Below, one piece after another: positions 8,861 to 21,440 of a DNA stretch of 64,000 bases. Source of the DNA: Rhodanobacter sp. C03. GTDB taxonomy: Bacteria; Pseudomonadota; Gammaproteobacteria; Xanthomonadales; Rhodanobacteraceae. The notes beneath the pieces were generated by a model. That model was not told the DNA's origin, did not search any database, and saw nothing but the letters and a program-made list of their open reading frames with translations. Location: positions 620,001-684,000 of the forward strand of contig NZ_MUNT01000006.1 in the NCBI RefSeq assembly GCF_002001175.1. Reading direction: 5' to 3'. Each line of letters starts with the position of its first letter. The first letter of the stretch is position 1. The translations under genes were made by a program, and so were the position numbers.

Positions 8861-11092
8861 TCAGAACGTGTAACGCGCGCTGAGGGTCACCATGCGTGGG
8901 GCGCCGTAGTAGCCGGTGACGATGCCCAGTGCCGCAATGTTGTAGCCGGTGGTGCGATAAGCCTTGTTGGCCAGGTTGGTGCCCTGCAGGCTCAACGTCC
9001 ACGGTGTGTTGATCTGCCAGATCAGGCCCGCGTTCCACAGGCCGTAAGCCGGCTGCGCGATCAGCGGCGACAGCGTGGTCTCCGGATACACCAGGCTCTG
9101 GTAGCTGTAGTTGATGCGCGCAGTGAGGCTGCCACCGTTGGCCAGCGGCTGCGTGTGATCCAGCGACAGGGCGCCGGAGAACTTCGGCGCGTTGGTGAAT
9201 TTCTGCTGGTCGGCCACGTTGACGCCGCCGCTGAGGAACTGGGTGTACTTGGTGTGCATCCAGGCGAAATTGCCGCTGAGGGTCCAGTTTTCCGCCGGCT
9301 TCCAGGCGAACTCTTCTTCCAGACCGTCGATATGCCCCTTGCCGGCGTTGGTGAAGTCGCCGAAGAAGCCCTGACTGCCATTCGGCAAGGTGTAGGAGGT
9401 AAACACCGACAGCTGGATGTTGGAATAGATATTGTGGAACAGCGCCGTGTTCATCATCAGCGCATCGTCGAAGAAGGTCATCTTGCTGCCCAGTTCGAAC
9501 GACTGCACCTTCTCGTCATCGATCGGCCGGCACGAGCTGGGAATCGCTGCGCAATTCGCGCGGATGTTGTAGCCACCCGAATGGAAGCCGGTGCTGTAGC
9601 TGCCGTAGAGCTTGATGTCGTCGCTCAGGCTCCAGTCCAGCGAGACCTTGGGCGAGGCATTGTTCGAGGTGTGCGAACCGGAGAAGTTGGCCAGCACCGC
9701 GGTCGACGTGGTGAAGTTCGCGTTGGCGAAACCGTAGTTCTGGATCAGGGCGCTCTTGGTCTCGCGGGTGAGGCGTGCGCCCACGTCGAGGCTCAGGCTC
9801 GGGCTGATGTCCCAGGTGAAGTCGCCATAGGCGGCCAGGCTGCGCGTGCTGATGCGACCACCGGTGCTGCCGTACTGCGCATAGCCCAGCGTGGAGTAAG
9901 GCGGCGAACCGAGGAAGATGTTGTGGATCTCGCCGTCGGCCGAGCCGTTGAAATAGTACAGACCGGCCACGCCATGTACGGTACTGCCGGAATCGTAATT
10001 GGCCTGCAGTTCCTGGCTGAACTGGTGATCCTTGTAGATCGCGCTGACGTCCGCGATCTTCTCCGGCAACGTATCAAAGTCGATATTGGTGTCGGTCGAG
10101 GAGCCACGCACCGCGGTGACCGATTTCAGAGTCCAGTCCTGGCTGGCGATCCAGTTGAGCGTGAGCGCGCTGCCGTAGAGTTTGGTGTGGTTGACCTGCG
10201 GCATGCCGCTGCGCGTGTCGTAATCACTGGAAAGCGGCGCATAGGTCGGGTCGAACAGGTTGCCGGTGAGCATCTTCGCGCCGCGCGGATTGGAGTTGTC
10301 GCGAACTCCGTCCACCGACAATTGGGCATTGAAGGTGCTCGACGGGAAGAAGCCGAGCGTGGCGCGTCCGGCATTGGTGTTCTTGTTGCCGTTGCGGCTG
10401 CCACTGAGCAGATCAGTGCCGAATCCGTCGTTGTGCTCGCTGGCGTAGGCCACGCGACCGCGCCACACGCCATCGGCACTGGCACCGCCCACGTTGGCCT
10501 TGACGTCCTTCTCGCCGTGCGTGCCGATGGTCGTCTCCACCGAGCCTTCGGTCTTGGTCGGCAACGGCGCGGACACGTACTTGATAGCGCCGCCGATGGT
10601 GTTCTTGCCGTACAGGCTGCCCTGCGGGCCGCGCAACACCTCGATGCGGCTGACATCGAACACGTCGAGCACGGCGCCCTGCGGGCGGGCCATGTAGACG
10701 TCATCGAGATAGATGCCGACCGCCGGATCGAAACCCCAGGTCGGATCGGCCTGGCCGATGCCGCGGATATAGGCGGTAAGCGTGGTATTGGAACCGCGCG
10801 CGGCATAGATCTGCAGCGACGGCACCTTGCCCTGCAGGTCGGCGAGGTTCTGCACATTCTGCGTATACAGCGAGTCGGCGGTGAACGCGCTCACCGCGAT
10901 CGGCACGTCCTGCAGGGTCTCCGCACGCTTGCGCGCGGTCACCGTGATCTGGCCGAGCTGCTTGGCATTGGCCGGCTTGCTCTGCTCGGTCGTGGTGCTG
11001 CTCTCGCTGCTTTGCTGGGCATACAGCGGTGCGGCAAACAGCAGGCCAGTCGTCGCCAGACCAATCGCCAGACTCAGATACGTGCGCTTCAT
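8861..11092 (-). CDS. TonB-dependent outer-membrane receptor
   Basis: A 743-residue TonB-dependent receptor with a signal peptide (1 to about 26, ending at LYAQQ). A TonB-box-like segment QITVTARKR lies near residues 46-54. The plug domain is at about 55-165 (VEVLRGPQGSLYGKN-type signature, here IEVLRGPQG), followed by a beta-barrel ending in the aromatic residue of ARYTF. The frame is open eight codons further upstream, but the ATG at 11092 has a GAGGGG ribosome site seven bases ahead and starts the signal peptide, so it is preferred. It is divergent from a GntP-family permease and followed by the PHB depolymerase. That context suggests uptake of hydroxyalkanoate oligomers rather than iron, though the barrel sequence alone cannot name the ligand. 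Confidence 0.88.
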   Translation of the reverse strand: MKRTYLSLAIGLATTGLLFAAPLYAQQSSESSTTTEQSKPANAKQLGQITVTARKRAETLQDVPIAVSAFTADSLYTQNVQNLADLQGKVPSLQIYAARGSNTTLTAYIRGIGQADPTWGFDPAVGIYLDDVYMARPQGAVLDVFDVSRIEVLRGPQGSLYGKNTIGGAIKYVSAPLPTKTEGSVETTIGTHGEKDVKANVGGASADGVWRGRVAYASEHNDGFGTDLLSGSRNGNKNTNAGRATLGFFPSSTFNAQLSVDGVRDNSNPRGAKMLTGNLFDPTYAPLSSDYDTRSGMPQVNHTKLYGSALTLNWIASQDWTLKSVTAVRGSSTDTNIDFDTLPEKIADVSAIYKDHQFSQELQANYDSGSTVHGVAGLYYFNGSADGEIHNIFLGSPPYSTLGYAQYGSTGGRISTRSLAAYGDFTWDISPSLSLDVGARLTRETKSALIQNYGFANANFTTSTAVLANFSGSHTSNNASPKVSLDWSLSDDIKLYGSYSTGFHSGGYNIRANCAAIPSSCRPIDDEKVQSFELGSKMTFFDDALMMNTALFHNIYSNIQLSVFTSYTLPNGSQGFFGDFTNAGKGHIDGLEEEFAWKPAENWTLSGNFAWMHTKYTQFLSGGVNVADQQKFTNAPKFSGALSLDHTQPLANGGSLTARINYSYQSLVYPETTLSPLIAQPAYGLWNAGLIWQINTPWTLSLQGTNLANKAYRTTGYNIAALGIVTGYYGAPRMVTLSARYTF

Positions 11093-11262
11093 GACATCCC
11101 CTCGCTGTTGACGCAACCATCGACGATGGATGCTGATGCGATGGAGAGTAGGCAGCCGGCAGCGTCACGACACTTGTACCTTCGTACAGTGCCCGCGCGG
11201 CCGGCACGCGCCGATACTCGGCCCTCGTCGACTCCGACCTTGTCTCCCGAGGATCCGCAAGG

Positions 11263-12660
11263 ATGGCATTCCTGATCGTGCTGGCCGCGCTGTGTTTCCT
11301 GATGTTCGCGGCGTACCGCGGCTACAGCGTGATCCTATTCGCGCCGATCGCCGCGCTCGGTGCGGTGCTGCTGACCGAGCCGGCATTGGTCGCACCGATG
11401 TTCACCGGCCTGTTCATGGACAAGATGGTCGGCTTCCTCAAGCTGTACTTTCCGGTGTTCATGCTAGGCGCGGTGTTCGGCAAGCTGATCGAGCTGTCCG
11501 GCTTCTCGAAGGCGATCGTGGCTGCCACGATCGGCCTGGTCGGACGCAGCCGCGCGATCCTGTCGATCGTGCTGGTGTGTGCGCTGCTCACCTACGGTGG
11601 CGTATCGCTGTTCGTGGTGGTGTTCGCGGTGTATCCGTTTGCCGCCGAACTGTTCCGCGCCAGCAATATCCCGAAACGGTTGATTCCCGGCACCATCGCG
11701 CTGGGTGCGTTCACCTTCACCATGGATTCGCTGCCGGGCACGCCGCAGATCCAGAACATCATCCCCACCGCGTTCTTCGGCACCAATGCGTGGGCGGCGC
11801 CGTGGCTGGGCACGATCGGCGCGGTGTTCATCCTGATCGTGGGTCTGGCGTATCTGGAATCACGCCGGCGCAAGGCCGCCGCTGCGGGCGAAGGCTATGG
11901 CGACAACCTGCTCAACGAACCGGCGCCGTTCAAGTACGCCAAGCTCGCCCACCCGCTGGTCGCGCTGCTGCCGCTGGTGCTGGTTGGTGTCTGCAACAAG
12001 CTGTTCACCGATCTCATTCCGCGCGTCTACGGCGCAACCCAGTCGTTCCTGCCCAGTGTGGTCGGCGAGGCCAAACCAGTGGTGCAGGAAGTATCGAAGA
12101 TCGCGGCGATCTGGGCGGTGGAAGGGGCGCTGCTGGTCGGCATCCTGTGCGTGCTGGCGTTTGCCTGGAAGCCGGTGATCCGGCAGTTTGCCGATGGCAG
12201 CAAGGTGGCTGTCGGTGGCGCGCTGCTCGCCTCAATGAATACGGCCTCCGAATACGGCTTCGGCGCGGTGATCGCCGCCCTGCCCGGCTTCAAGCTGGTG
12301 GCCGATGCACTGCACACGATTCCGAACCCGCTGGTGAACGAGGCGGTCACCGTGACCGCGCTGGCCGGCATCACCGGCTCGGCCTCCGGTGGCATGGGTA
12401 TCGCGCTGGCGGCGATGGCCGATACCTTCATCGCCAATGCGCATGCGGCCGGCATTCCGCTGGAGGTAATGCACCGGGTGGCCGCGATGGCCTCCGGCGG
12501 CATGGACACCCTGCCGCACAACGGTGCCGTGATCACCCTGCTGGCGGTGACCGGACTAACCCATCGGCAGTCCTACAAGGACATTTTCGCGATCACCGTG
12601 ATCAAGACGCTGGCCGTGCTGGTGGTGATTGCCACCTACTACCTCACCGGCATGGTGTGA
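11263..12660 (+). CDS. GntP-family permease, probably for 3-hydroxybutyrate
   Basis: A 465-residue inner-membrane transporter with about 12 hydrophobic segments. The GntP-family conserved stretches are visible: FTMDSLPGTPQIQN near 160-173 and a late ASGGMDTLPHNGA block near 411-423. This branch of GntP includes permeases annotated for D-beta-hydroxybutyrate and related organic acids, whereas the gluconate branch has different motifs. A GAGGA ribosome site sits nine bases before the ATG. It is transcribed away from the TonB receptor across a 170-bp shared control region. Import of 3-hydroxybutyrate produced by the hydrolases nearby is the most economical reading, but other hydroxy- or keto-acids are possible. 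Confidence 0.82.
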   Translation: MAFLIVLAALCFLMFAAYRGYSVILFAPIAALGAVLLTEPALVAPMFTGLFMDKMVGFLKLYFPVFMLGAVFGKLIELSGFSKAIVAATIGLVGRSRAILSIVLVCALLTYGGVSLFVVVFAVYPFAAELFRASNIPKRLIPGTIALGAFTFTMDSLPGTPQIQNIIPTAFFGTNAWAAPWLGTIGAVFILIVGLAYLESRRRKAAAAGEGYGDNLLNEPAPFKYAKLAHPLVALLPLVLVGVCNKLFTDLIPRVYGATQSFLPSVVGEAKPVVQEVSKIAAIWAVEGALLVGILCVLAFAWKPVIRQFADGSKVAVGGALLASMNTASEYGFGAVIAALPGFKLVADALHTIPNPLVNEAVTVTALAGITGSASGGMGIALAAMADTFIANAHAAGIPLEVMHRVAAMASGGMDTLPHNGAVITLLAVTGLTHRQSYKDIFAITVIKTLAVLVVIATYYLTGMV

Positions 12661-12747
12661 TCAGGCGGCAGGGCTATGGGGATGTGCCGGACCGGCAGAT
12701 GGATGAACGGATAATCGAAATTGCGGGCAAGTTGTCACATAAGTCCG

Positions 12748-12753
12748 TATAAT
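12748..12753 (+). promoter_or_regulatory. Possible -10 element of typA
   Basis: A perfect TATAAT lies 61 bases before the typA start codon. No good -35 hexamer is at the usual 16-18 base spacing (TTGTCA is only 10 bases away), so this is a partial promoter match. Confidence 0.4.
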
Positions 12754-12813
12754 TGGTCGATTCACCCTTCAAGAATCCTGCGTGACGGCCCCAGTGCCGC
12801 CCGAGTCGATCCC

Positions 12814-14640
12814 ATGTCTATCGAAAAACTGCGCAATATCGCCATCGTCGCCCACGTCGATCACGGCAAGACCACTCTCGTCGATTGCCTGCTCAAGCAG
12901 TCCGGCACGCTCAACGAGCGCACCGTGCTGGCCGAGCGCGTGATGGACTCGAACGACCAGGAAAAGGAACGCGGCATCACCATCCTGGCCAAGAACACCG
13001 CGATCACCTGGCAGGACAATCGCATCAACATCGTCGACACGCCGGGACATGCGGACTTCGGCGGCGAAGTGGAGCGCGTGCTGTCGATGGTCGACACCGT
13101 GCTGATCCTGGTCGACGCGATGGACGGCCCGATGCCGCAGACGCGCTTCGTGACGCAGAAGGCATTCGCGATGGGCTTCAGGCCGATCGTCGTCATCAAC
13201 AAGGTCGACCGTCCGGGCTCCCGTCCGCAGTGGGTCGTTGACCAGGTGTGGGATCTGTTCGATCGCCTGGGCGCCACCTCCGAGCAGATGGACTTTCCGA
13301 TCGTCTACGCTTCGGCGCTGAACGGCTACGCCAGTCTCGACGACAGTGTCCGCGAAGGCGACATGACCCCGCTGTATCAGGCCATCATGGAGCACACGCC
13401 CATGCCGGATGTGGATCCGGACGGCCCGTTCCAGATGCGTATCAGCCAGCTCGACTACAACAACTTCGTCGGCATCATCGGCATTGGTCGCATCCAGCGC
13501 GGCACGCTGAAGAAGAACATGCCGGTCGCCGTGATCAACCGCGAAGGCAAGAAGCGTCAGGGCAAGGTGCTGCAGGTGCTCGGCTTCATGGGCCTCGAGC
13601 GCATCGAGCAGGACAGCGCCGAAGCCGGTGACATCGTCGCCATTTCGGGCATTGCGGACCTGACCATCTCCGACACGATCTGCGCGCTGGATACCCCGGA
13701 AGCGCTGCCGCCACTGACCGTGGACGAGCCGACGATCAGCATGACCTTCCAGGTGAACAACTCGCCGTTCGCCGGCAACAAGGATCTCTCCGGCGGCAAG
13801 TTCCTCACCAGCCGTCAGCTGAAGGACCGTCTGGACCGCGAGCAGGTGCACAACGTGGCACTGAAGGTCGAGCAGGGTTCGGACGCCGACAAGTTCCTCG
13901 TCTCGGGTCGCGGCGAACTGCATCTGTCGGTGCTGATCGAGAACATGCGCCGCGAAGGCTATGAGCTTGCCGTATCGCGCGCGGAAGTGATCATCAAGGA
14001 AATCGACGGCCAGAAAATGGAGCCGTTCGAGCAGTTGGTGGTCGACGTCGAGGAAATCCACCAGGGCCCGGTGATGGAGCGCCTCGGCGTCCGCAAGGGC
14101 CAGCTGAAGAACATGGAGTCGGACGGCAAGGGTCGTGTGCGCCTCGAGTACCTGATCCCGGCGCGTGGCCTGATCGGCTTCCAGAACCAGTTCAAGACCC
14201 TGACCCAGGGTTCGGGCCTGCTGTTCCACGTGTTCGACCACTACGGTCCGAAGGAAGATGGCCAGATCGCCAAGCGCCTCAACGGCGTGATGATCGCCAA
14301 CGCTGGCGGCACCACCCCGGCCTACTCGCTGGGACCGCTGCAGGATCGCGGCAAGCTGTTCGCCGCCGAGGGTGACTCGGTGTACGAGGGTCAGCTGGTC
14401 GGCATCCACGCCAAGGACAACGACCTCACGGTCAACGTGATCAAGCCCAAGCCGCTGACCAACATGCGCGCCTCGGGCAAGGACGATGCGATCCAGCTGA
14501 CCCCGGCGATCAAGTACACGCTGGAACAGGCGCTGGACTTCATCGACGACGACGAATTGGTCGAGATCACCCCGAAAGAGATCCGTCTGCGCAAGAAGCA
14601 CCTGACCGAGAACGACCGCAAGCGCGCCTCGCGCGGTTGA
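12814..14640 (+). CDS. typA: Ribosome-associated GTPase TypA/BipA
   Basis: A 608-residue translational GTPase related to EF-G, which acts in ribosome assembly and stress or cold adaptation. The GTP-binding motifs are all present: AHVDHGKTT (13-21), [14 protein letters not shown] and NKVD. Elongation-factor-like domains II, III and V and the BipA-specific C-terminal domain follow, ending in a basic stretch ([13 protein letters not shown]). The ATG at 12814 matches the usual N-terminus [12 protein letters not shown]. Length and motifs are fully typical. It is a single gene with a hairpin after its stop codon. Confidence 0.97.
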   Translation: MSIEKLRNIAIVAHVDHGKTTLVDCLLKQSGTLNERTVLAERVMDSNDQEKERGITILAKNTAITWQDNRINIVDTPGHADFGGEVERVLSMVDTVLILVDAMDGPMPQTRFVTQKAFAMGFRPIVVINKVDRPGSRPQWVVDQVWDLFDRLGATSEQMDFPIVYASALNGYASLDDSVREGDMTPLYQAIMEHTPMPDVDPDGPFQMRISQLDYNNFVGIIGIGRIQRGTLKKNMPVAVINREGKKRQGKVLQVLGFMGLERIEQDSAEAGDIVAISGIADLTISDTICALDTPEALPPLTVDEPTISMTFQVNNSPFAGNKDLSGGKFLTSRQLKDRLDREQVHNVALKVEQGSDADKFLVSGRGELHLSVLIENMRREGYELAVSRAEVIIKEIDGQKMEPFEQLVVDVEEIHQGPVMERLGVRKGQLKNMESDGKGRVRLEYLIPARGLIGFQNQFKTLTQGSGLLFHVFDHYGPKEDGQIAKRLNGVMIANAGGTTPAYSLGPLQDRGKLFAAEGDSVYEGQLVGIHAKDNDLTVNVIKPKPLTNMRASGKDDAIQLTPAIKYTLEQALDFIDDDELVEITPKEIRLRKKHLTENDRKRASRG

Positions 14641-14664
14641 GTTGTCGCTTCATGTGATGAACCG

Positions 14665-14688
14665 GAAGGCCGCCGCAAGGCGGCCTTC
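14665..14688. terminator. Hairpin between convergent typA and LysR gene
   Basis: A perfect 10-bp stem (14665-14674 with 14679-14688) with a GCAA tetraloop lies between the convergent typA and LysR genes. The following T tract is short and interrupted, so termination efficiency is uncertain. Confidence 0.6.
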
Positions 14689-14698
14689 TGTTGTGTGG

Positions 14699-15649
14699 TT
14701 ATGGTGCAGCAGTTTTTGTCTTCGCGCCCATCACACGCAGACCCGGCCGTTGCCGTGCCAGCTTGCGCAACAGCTCGGCGAACGCCTGCAGATCGTCATG
14801 CCACGGCGAGGCATCACGCCAGTACAGCGCGATCTCCCTGCCCAGCGCCTGCCCTTTCAGTTTGGCCAGCACGATGTTCGGCATCGAGGCCAGCCGCTCG
14901 TGCGCCAGCGCGGGCACCAGCGCGTAGCCACCACGCAAGCTGACCAGCGCAGCGAGGCTTTCCAGACTGACATCCTGCACATGGCCATGCTCGCCACCGT
15001 CACTGCCGAGGCCATCGGCATGACTCTCGGCCATCAAGGTCGCCTCTGCCGGATCGAGCTGATCCAGCGCGATGCTGCTCTGGCCGGCCAGCGGATGATC
15101 GGCACGCAGCATCAGTTCCCACGGCTCGGCGAACAGCGGCCGCATGGCGATGCCGCTGACCGCAGGCGTCGGCGGTGCCAGCACCGCATCGAGTTCGCCC
15201 TCGTGCAGGCGACGCAGCAGGCCGCGTGGCTTGCCTTCGGAAAGACCCAGCCGTGCGCCCGGAAAATGCTGCGGGAACGGCGCAATCAGATGCGGCAACA
15301 GATACGGTCCCAGCGACGCCGGCACGCCGAGCCGCAACTCGCCGCCGAAGGCGACCGCACCGGCACGGGCGACCTGCTGCAGGTGTTCGCCCGCGGCGAG
15401 CACGGCATCGATCTGCTGCAACAACCGCTGGCCGCCGGCGGTGGGAACGATGCGGCGACCACCGCGCTCGAACAGTGGTGCACCGAGCGCCTGTTCCACC
15501 TTCTGTACCTGATGCGACAGCCCCGACGGGCTGATGTGCATGGCGCGCGCCGCGCTGTTGAAACTGCCATGGCGATGTACCGCCTGCACCAGCGCGAGAT
15601 CGCGTAGCGAGACGGCGGCGAGGGCCATCGAAATCATCGAATGCTGCAT
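14699..15649 (-). CDS. OxyR-like LysR-family regulator without redox cysteines
   Basis: A LysR-type regulator of about 316 residues. The winged helix-turn-helix is at the N-terminus (FNSAARAMHISPSGLSHQVQKVE). The effector domain carries OxyR-like segments: ESHADGLG sits where OxyR has its GHCLRDQ peroxide site, followed by VSLESLAALVSLRGGYALVPAL. I find no Cys anywhere in the chosen product, so peroxide sensing by disulphide is not possible. Several starts are open (15649, 15637, 15628) and none has a clear ribosome site; 15649 is a compromise. The gene is divergent from aconitase acnA, 255 bases away, which makes acnA a reasonable target. Ligand unknown. Confidence 0.8.
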   Translation of the reverse strand: MQHSMISMALAAVSLRDLALVQAVHRHGSFNSAARAMHISPSGLSHQVQKVEQALGAPLFERGGRRIVPTAGGQRLLQQIDAVLAAGEHLQQVARAGAVAFGGELRLGVPASLGPYLLPHLIAPFPQHFPGARLGLSEGKPRGLLRRLHEGELDAVLAPPTPAVSGIAMRPLFAEPWELMLRADHPLAGQSSIALDQLDPAEATLMAESHADGLGSDGGEHGHVQDVSLESLAALVSLRGGYALVPALAHERLASMPNIVLAKLKGQALGREIALYWRDASPWHDDLQAFAELLRKLARQRPGLRVMGAKTKTAAP

Positions 15650-15904
15650 GTCATCAAATACGTTTGTGCATAACGGACCCTGCGCCCATGCTAGGCGGCG
15701 AACCAGCACCGTAACCGCCCAAGCCCATGCCGCAGTCTACCTGCCCGAACCGATGCCACCACAAGGCTCGCGCATGTAGCGGAAACCGGCTGAGCGGTTA
15801 GCGACTGCTCCGTGTTTGCGCGATAATTGCGGTCTTTGCCGGTCTGGCAAGCACGCAACGTTGCCTCCCCATCCCAGCCGCAGGATTTAGCCAGGAGTTC
15901 TCCC

Positions 15905-18655
<2,751 letters not shown>

Positions 18656-18680
18656 GTTTCAGCGTGGCCTGGTGACAACA

Positions 18681-18712
18681 AAAATCGCCCCGGATCCGGG
18701 GCGATTTTTTTA
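18681..18712. terminator. Bidirectional terminator after acnA
   Basis: A 28-base near-perfect palindrome (18681-18708) is followed by a T run on the plus strand and preceded by A residues that serve the convergent gene on the minus strand. Confidence 0.85.
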
Positions 18713-18723
18713 TGGGCCGGCAA

Positions 18724-19170
18724 CTACATCGAATGCTTCCAGCTCGCCGTATAACAGCGCCACTTGCCGTCGTCCTTGCGCCATGCCGATTCGACCTGGA
18801 ACAGGCCCATCTGATCGGGCAGCAACTTGCCACCACTGGTCAGCGTGACGCTGAATGTGGCCACCATCCGTTCGCCGCGATGCTCAATCGACACCGGACC
18901 CATCGTCACGCCGATATGCTCGTCGCGCAGCGCGAGGAGCCTGACCATGTTGGTCAACCCACGCCGATCCAGCTCGCCGGCATTACCGTCGAAGTCCTCG
19001 CTGAGCGGTGCGCCCACGTCGCTTGCCGCACCGACTTCGGCCGCCTGCGCAATCGATGCAATCGCCTCGCGCACCTGCTGTTCGTCCGGCGTGTGTCGAC
19101 AGGCCGACAAGCTCAACGCGAATAGCGCGAAAGCGGTCAACACACAGGCGATTTTTCTGAGTCGAATCAT
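18724..19170 (-). CDS. Small lipoprotein, NTF2-like fold suspected
   Basis: A 148-residue predicted lipoprotein with a signal peptide ending in the lipobox LSAC (Cys 24). The mature part begins with a helical stretch ([19 protein letters not shown]) and continues with alternating strands such as [21 protein letters not shown], then a Trp-rich end ([17 protein letters not shown]). This pattern resembles NTF2/SnoaL-like domains, often found in small envelope proteins of unknown role. It converges on acnA and shares its terminator. Function is not known; the fold is a guess from the residue pattern. Confidence 0.75.
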   Translation of the reverse strand: MIRLRKIACVLTAFALFALSLSACRHTPDEQQVREAIASIAQAAEVGAASDVGAPLSEDFDGNAGELDRRGLTNMVRLLALRDEHIGVTMGPVSIEHRGERMVATFSVTLTSGGKLLPDQMGLFQVESAWRKDDGKWRCYTASWKHSM

Positions 19171-19309
19171 GGGTCACACTCGCTGCATTGCGGCTTGCCG
19201 CTGTACGCGGGCGTATGCTCAAATGAACAACGCAGTGATCCATGATGGATGCCGTCATCATCCCAAGTCCATCCTCGATCAGCGGTCATCCACACAGGGA
19301 AACCCAAGC

Positions 19310-20989
19310 ATGAGCATTGAACGTCCGTGGCTGGATCACTACCCGGCAGGCGTACCCAGCCAGATTGACGTCAATACCTATGCCTCGGTTCCGGCGGTGT
19401 TCGAGGAAGCGTTCAAGCACTTTCGCGAACGACCGGCATTCGCAAATTTCGGCCACAAGCTGAGCTATGGCCAGATCGACGAGATGAGCCGTCAGTTCGC
19501 CGGCTATCTCACTGGCGAACTCAAGCTCGGCAAGGGCGATCGCATCGCGATCATGATGCCGAACGTGCTGCAGTATCCGATTGCCCTGTTCGGTGCACTG
19601 CGCGCCGGCTTGATCGTGGTCAACACCAATCCGATGTATACCGCGCGCGAACTCAAGCATCAGCTGGAGGACGCCGGCGCCAAGGCGATCGTGGTGCTGG
19701 ATAACTTCGCCGCCACCCTGCAACAGGTCGTCGCCGAAACCCATGTGCAGCACATCATCACGACCGGCATCGGCGACCTGCTGGGTCCGAAGGGCGTACT
19801 GATCAACTTCGTGCTCAAGCACGTCAAGAAGATGGTGCCGGCGTTTGATCTGCCGCAGGCCGTACGTTTCCGCCAGGCGCTGACACGCGGCGCACCACAT
19901 CCGCTGCAACCGGTAACCCTGGGCCACGACGACATCGCCTTCCTGCAGTACACCGGCGGCACCACCGGTGTGGCCAAGGGTGCGATGCTGACCCACGGCA
20001 ACATGATCGCGAACATGCTGCAGGCCGGCTCCTGGGTTGGCACAAATGCCAAGCCCGGTGAAGAAGTGATCATCACCGCGCTGCCGCTGTATCACATCTT
20101 TTCTCTATGCGCGAACGGACTGGTGTTCACTCGCCTGGGTGGCCTCAACTGGCTGATCACCAATCCGCGCGACATGCCCGGCTTCGTCAAGGAACTGAAG
20201 CAGTCCGGCTTCACCGCGCTGACCGGCGTCAACACGCTGTTCAACGGCCTGCTCAACACGCCCGGATTCGCCGAGCTGGATTTCTCGAAGCTGCACCTGA
20301 CCCTGGGCGGCGGCATGGCCGTGCAGCGTGCGGTGGCCGACCGCTGGAAGAAAGTCACCGGTTGCACCTTGGCCGAAGCGTACGGGCTGACCGAGACTTC
20401 GCCGGCGGTGTGCATCAATCCGCTGGACATCAAGGAATACAACGCCTCGATCGGCCTGCCGGTGCCGTCGACCGATGTGGCGATCTGGTCGGAGGAAGGC
20501 CAGCCCCTGCCGACCGGTGAAGTGGGCGAACTGATGGTGCGCGGTCCGCAGGTGATGAAGGGTTACTGGCAGCGGCCGGACGAAACCATCAAGGTGCTCG
20601 GCGACGATGGCTGGCTGCATACCGGCGACATCGCGAAGATGGACGCCAACGGCTACTTCTACATCGTCGATCGCAAGAAGGACATGATCCTGGTGTCCGG
20701 CTTCAACGTGTACCCGAACGAGGTCGAGGACGCAGTGATGCAGCACCCCGGCGTGCTCGAAGTGGCGGCCGTGGGCGTACCGGACGAGCATTCCGGCGAA
20801 GTGGTGAAACTGTTCGTGGTGCGCAAGGATCCGAACCTGACCGAAGAGGCGCTCCGGCAGTTCTGTCGCGAGAACCTCACCGGCTACAAGCGGCCCAAGT
20901 TCATCGAATTCCGCGACGCGTTGCCGAAGAGCAACGTGGGCAAGATCCTTCGTCGCGAACTGCGCGACGAGAAGAAAGCCTCGGCTTGA
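19310..20989 (+). CDS. fadD: Long-chain-fatty-acid--CoA ligase
   Basis: A 559-residue acyl-adenylate-forming enzyme that activates fatty acids to acyl-CoA with ATP. The P-loop-like AMP motif [12 protein letters not shown] is near 215-226. The AYGLTETSP motif is near 362, and [12 protein letters not shown] with [18 protein letters not shown] lies at about 440-470. The ATG at 19310 follows an AGGGA ribosome site and matches the FadD-type start ([12 protein letters not shown]). The length is normal. It is a single gene between the NTF2-like lipoprotein and a strong terminator. Specificity for long chains is inferred from overall similarity to FadD. Confidence 0.94.
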   Translation: MSIERPWLDHYPAGVPSQIDVNTYASVPAVFEEAFKHFRERPAFANFGHKLSYGQIDEMSRQFAGYLTGELKLGKGDRIAIMMPNVLQYPIALFGALRAGLIVVNTNPMYTARELKHQLEDAGAKAIVVLDNFAATLQQVVAETHVQHIITTGIGDLLGPKGVLINFVLKHVKKMVPAFDLPQAVRFRQALTRGAPHPLQPVTLGHDDIAFLQYTGGTTGVAKGAMLTHGNMIANMLQAGSWVGTNAKPGEEVIITALPLYHIFSLCANGLVFTRLGGLNWLITNPRDMPGFVKELKQSGFTALTGVNTLFNGLLNTPGFAELDFSKLHLTLGGGMAVQRAVADRWKKVTGCTLAEAYGLTETSPAVCINPLDIKEYNASIGLPVPSTDVAIWSEEGQPLPTGEVGELMVRGPQVMKGYWQRPDETIKVLGDDGWLHTGDIAKMDANGYFYIVDRKKDMILVSGFNVYPNEVEDAVMQHPGVLEVAAVGVPDEHSGEVVKLFVVRKDPNLTEEALRQFCRENLTGYKRPKFIEFRDALPKSNVGKILRRELRDEKKASA

Positions 20990-21002
20990 GATTGCTCCCC
21001 CG

Positions 21003-21045
21003 GAATTGAAAACGCCCGCTTGAGGCGGGCGTTTTCAATTCAATG
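21003..21045. terminator. Bidirectional terminator between fadD and PilZ gene
   Basis: A perfect 17-bp stem (21003-21019 with 21025-21041) with a TTGAG loop. It contains A4 and T4 tracts in its arms and lies between convergent genes. Confidence 0.85.
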
Positions 21046-21056
21046 ACGGCGTTTGC

Positions 21057-21440
21057 TCAGTTGTCTTTCCAGTATTCCAGGATGTCCGCATAGCCGCCGA
21101 GCAGATTCCACAACGGGACTTGCTTGTCCTCGGGAATACGGCTGTAGGAAAACCCGATGTGATGATCGGAAACGCGCGCGACCGCCGCCTCGAGGTGGAT
21201 GTGCAGATTGTGGCCGAAGATCATGTCGAGCACCCAGCTCTGCCCCACTTCACCGGCCCAGCCGAGCGGACGGCGCAGCAAGGCGCCAGTTGCCGAGATA
21301 TCGACCAGTTCGGTGGGATGCGACTCGCCGTTGCGGCTCATCAATACCGTCGTCGCGATCTGCATGCGTGCCGGACGCAACTGTTCCGGCCCGTTGCCAC
21401 CTTGTCCATTCTTGTCAGTCGTCATCGTCATACCATTCAT
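21057..21440 (-). CDS. PilZ-domain protein
   Basis: A 127-residue, single-domain protein resembling PilZ c-di-GMP receptors. The second binding motif is clear (VDISATGALL, matching D/N-x-S-x-x-G near residues 46-54). The first motif is degenerate: RPAR near 22-25 is not a full R-x-x-x-R, so c-di-GMP binding is uncertain. A hydrophobic beta pattern follows and the protein ends in YADILEYWKDN. Three ATGs lie within the first six codons and the true one is not settled. The gene upstream on this strand is far away across a 975-bp gap, so it is probably transcribed alone. Confidence 0.8.
   Translation of the reverse strand: MNGMTMTTDKNGQGGNGPEQLRPARMQIATTVLMSRNGESHPTELVDISATGALLRRPLGWAGEVGQSWVLDMIFGHNLHIHLEAAVARVSDHHIGFSYSRIPEDKQVPLWNLLGGYADILEYWKDN

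Noticed and set aside
11130-12752. 540-residue frame overlapping the GntP permease on the same strand
   Set aside because: The permease frame has clear membrane segments and family motifs; the other frame is Arg/Gly-rich without a fold.
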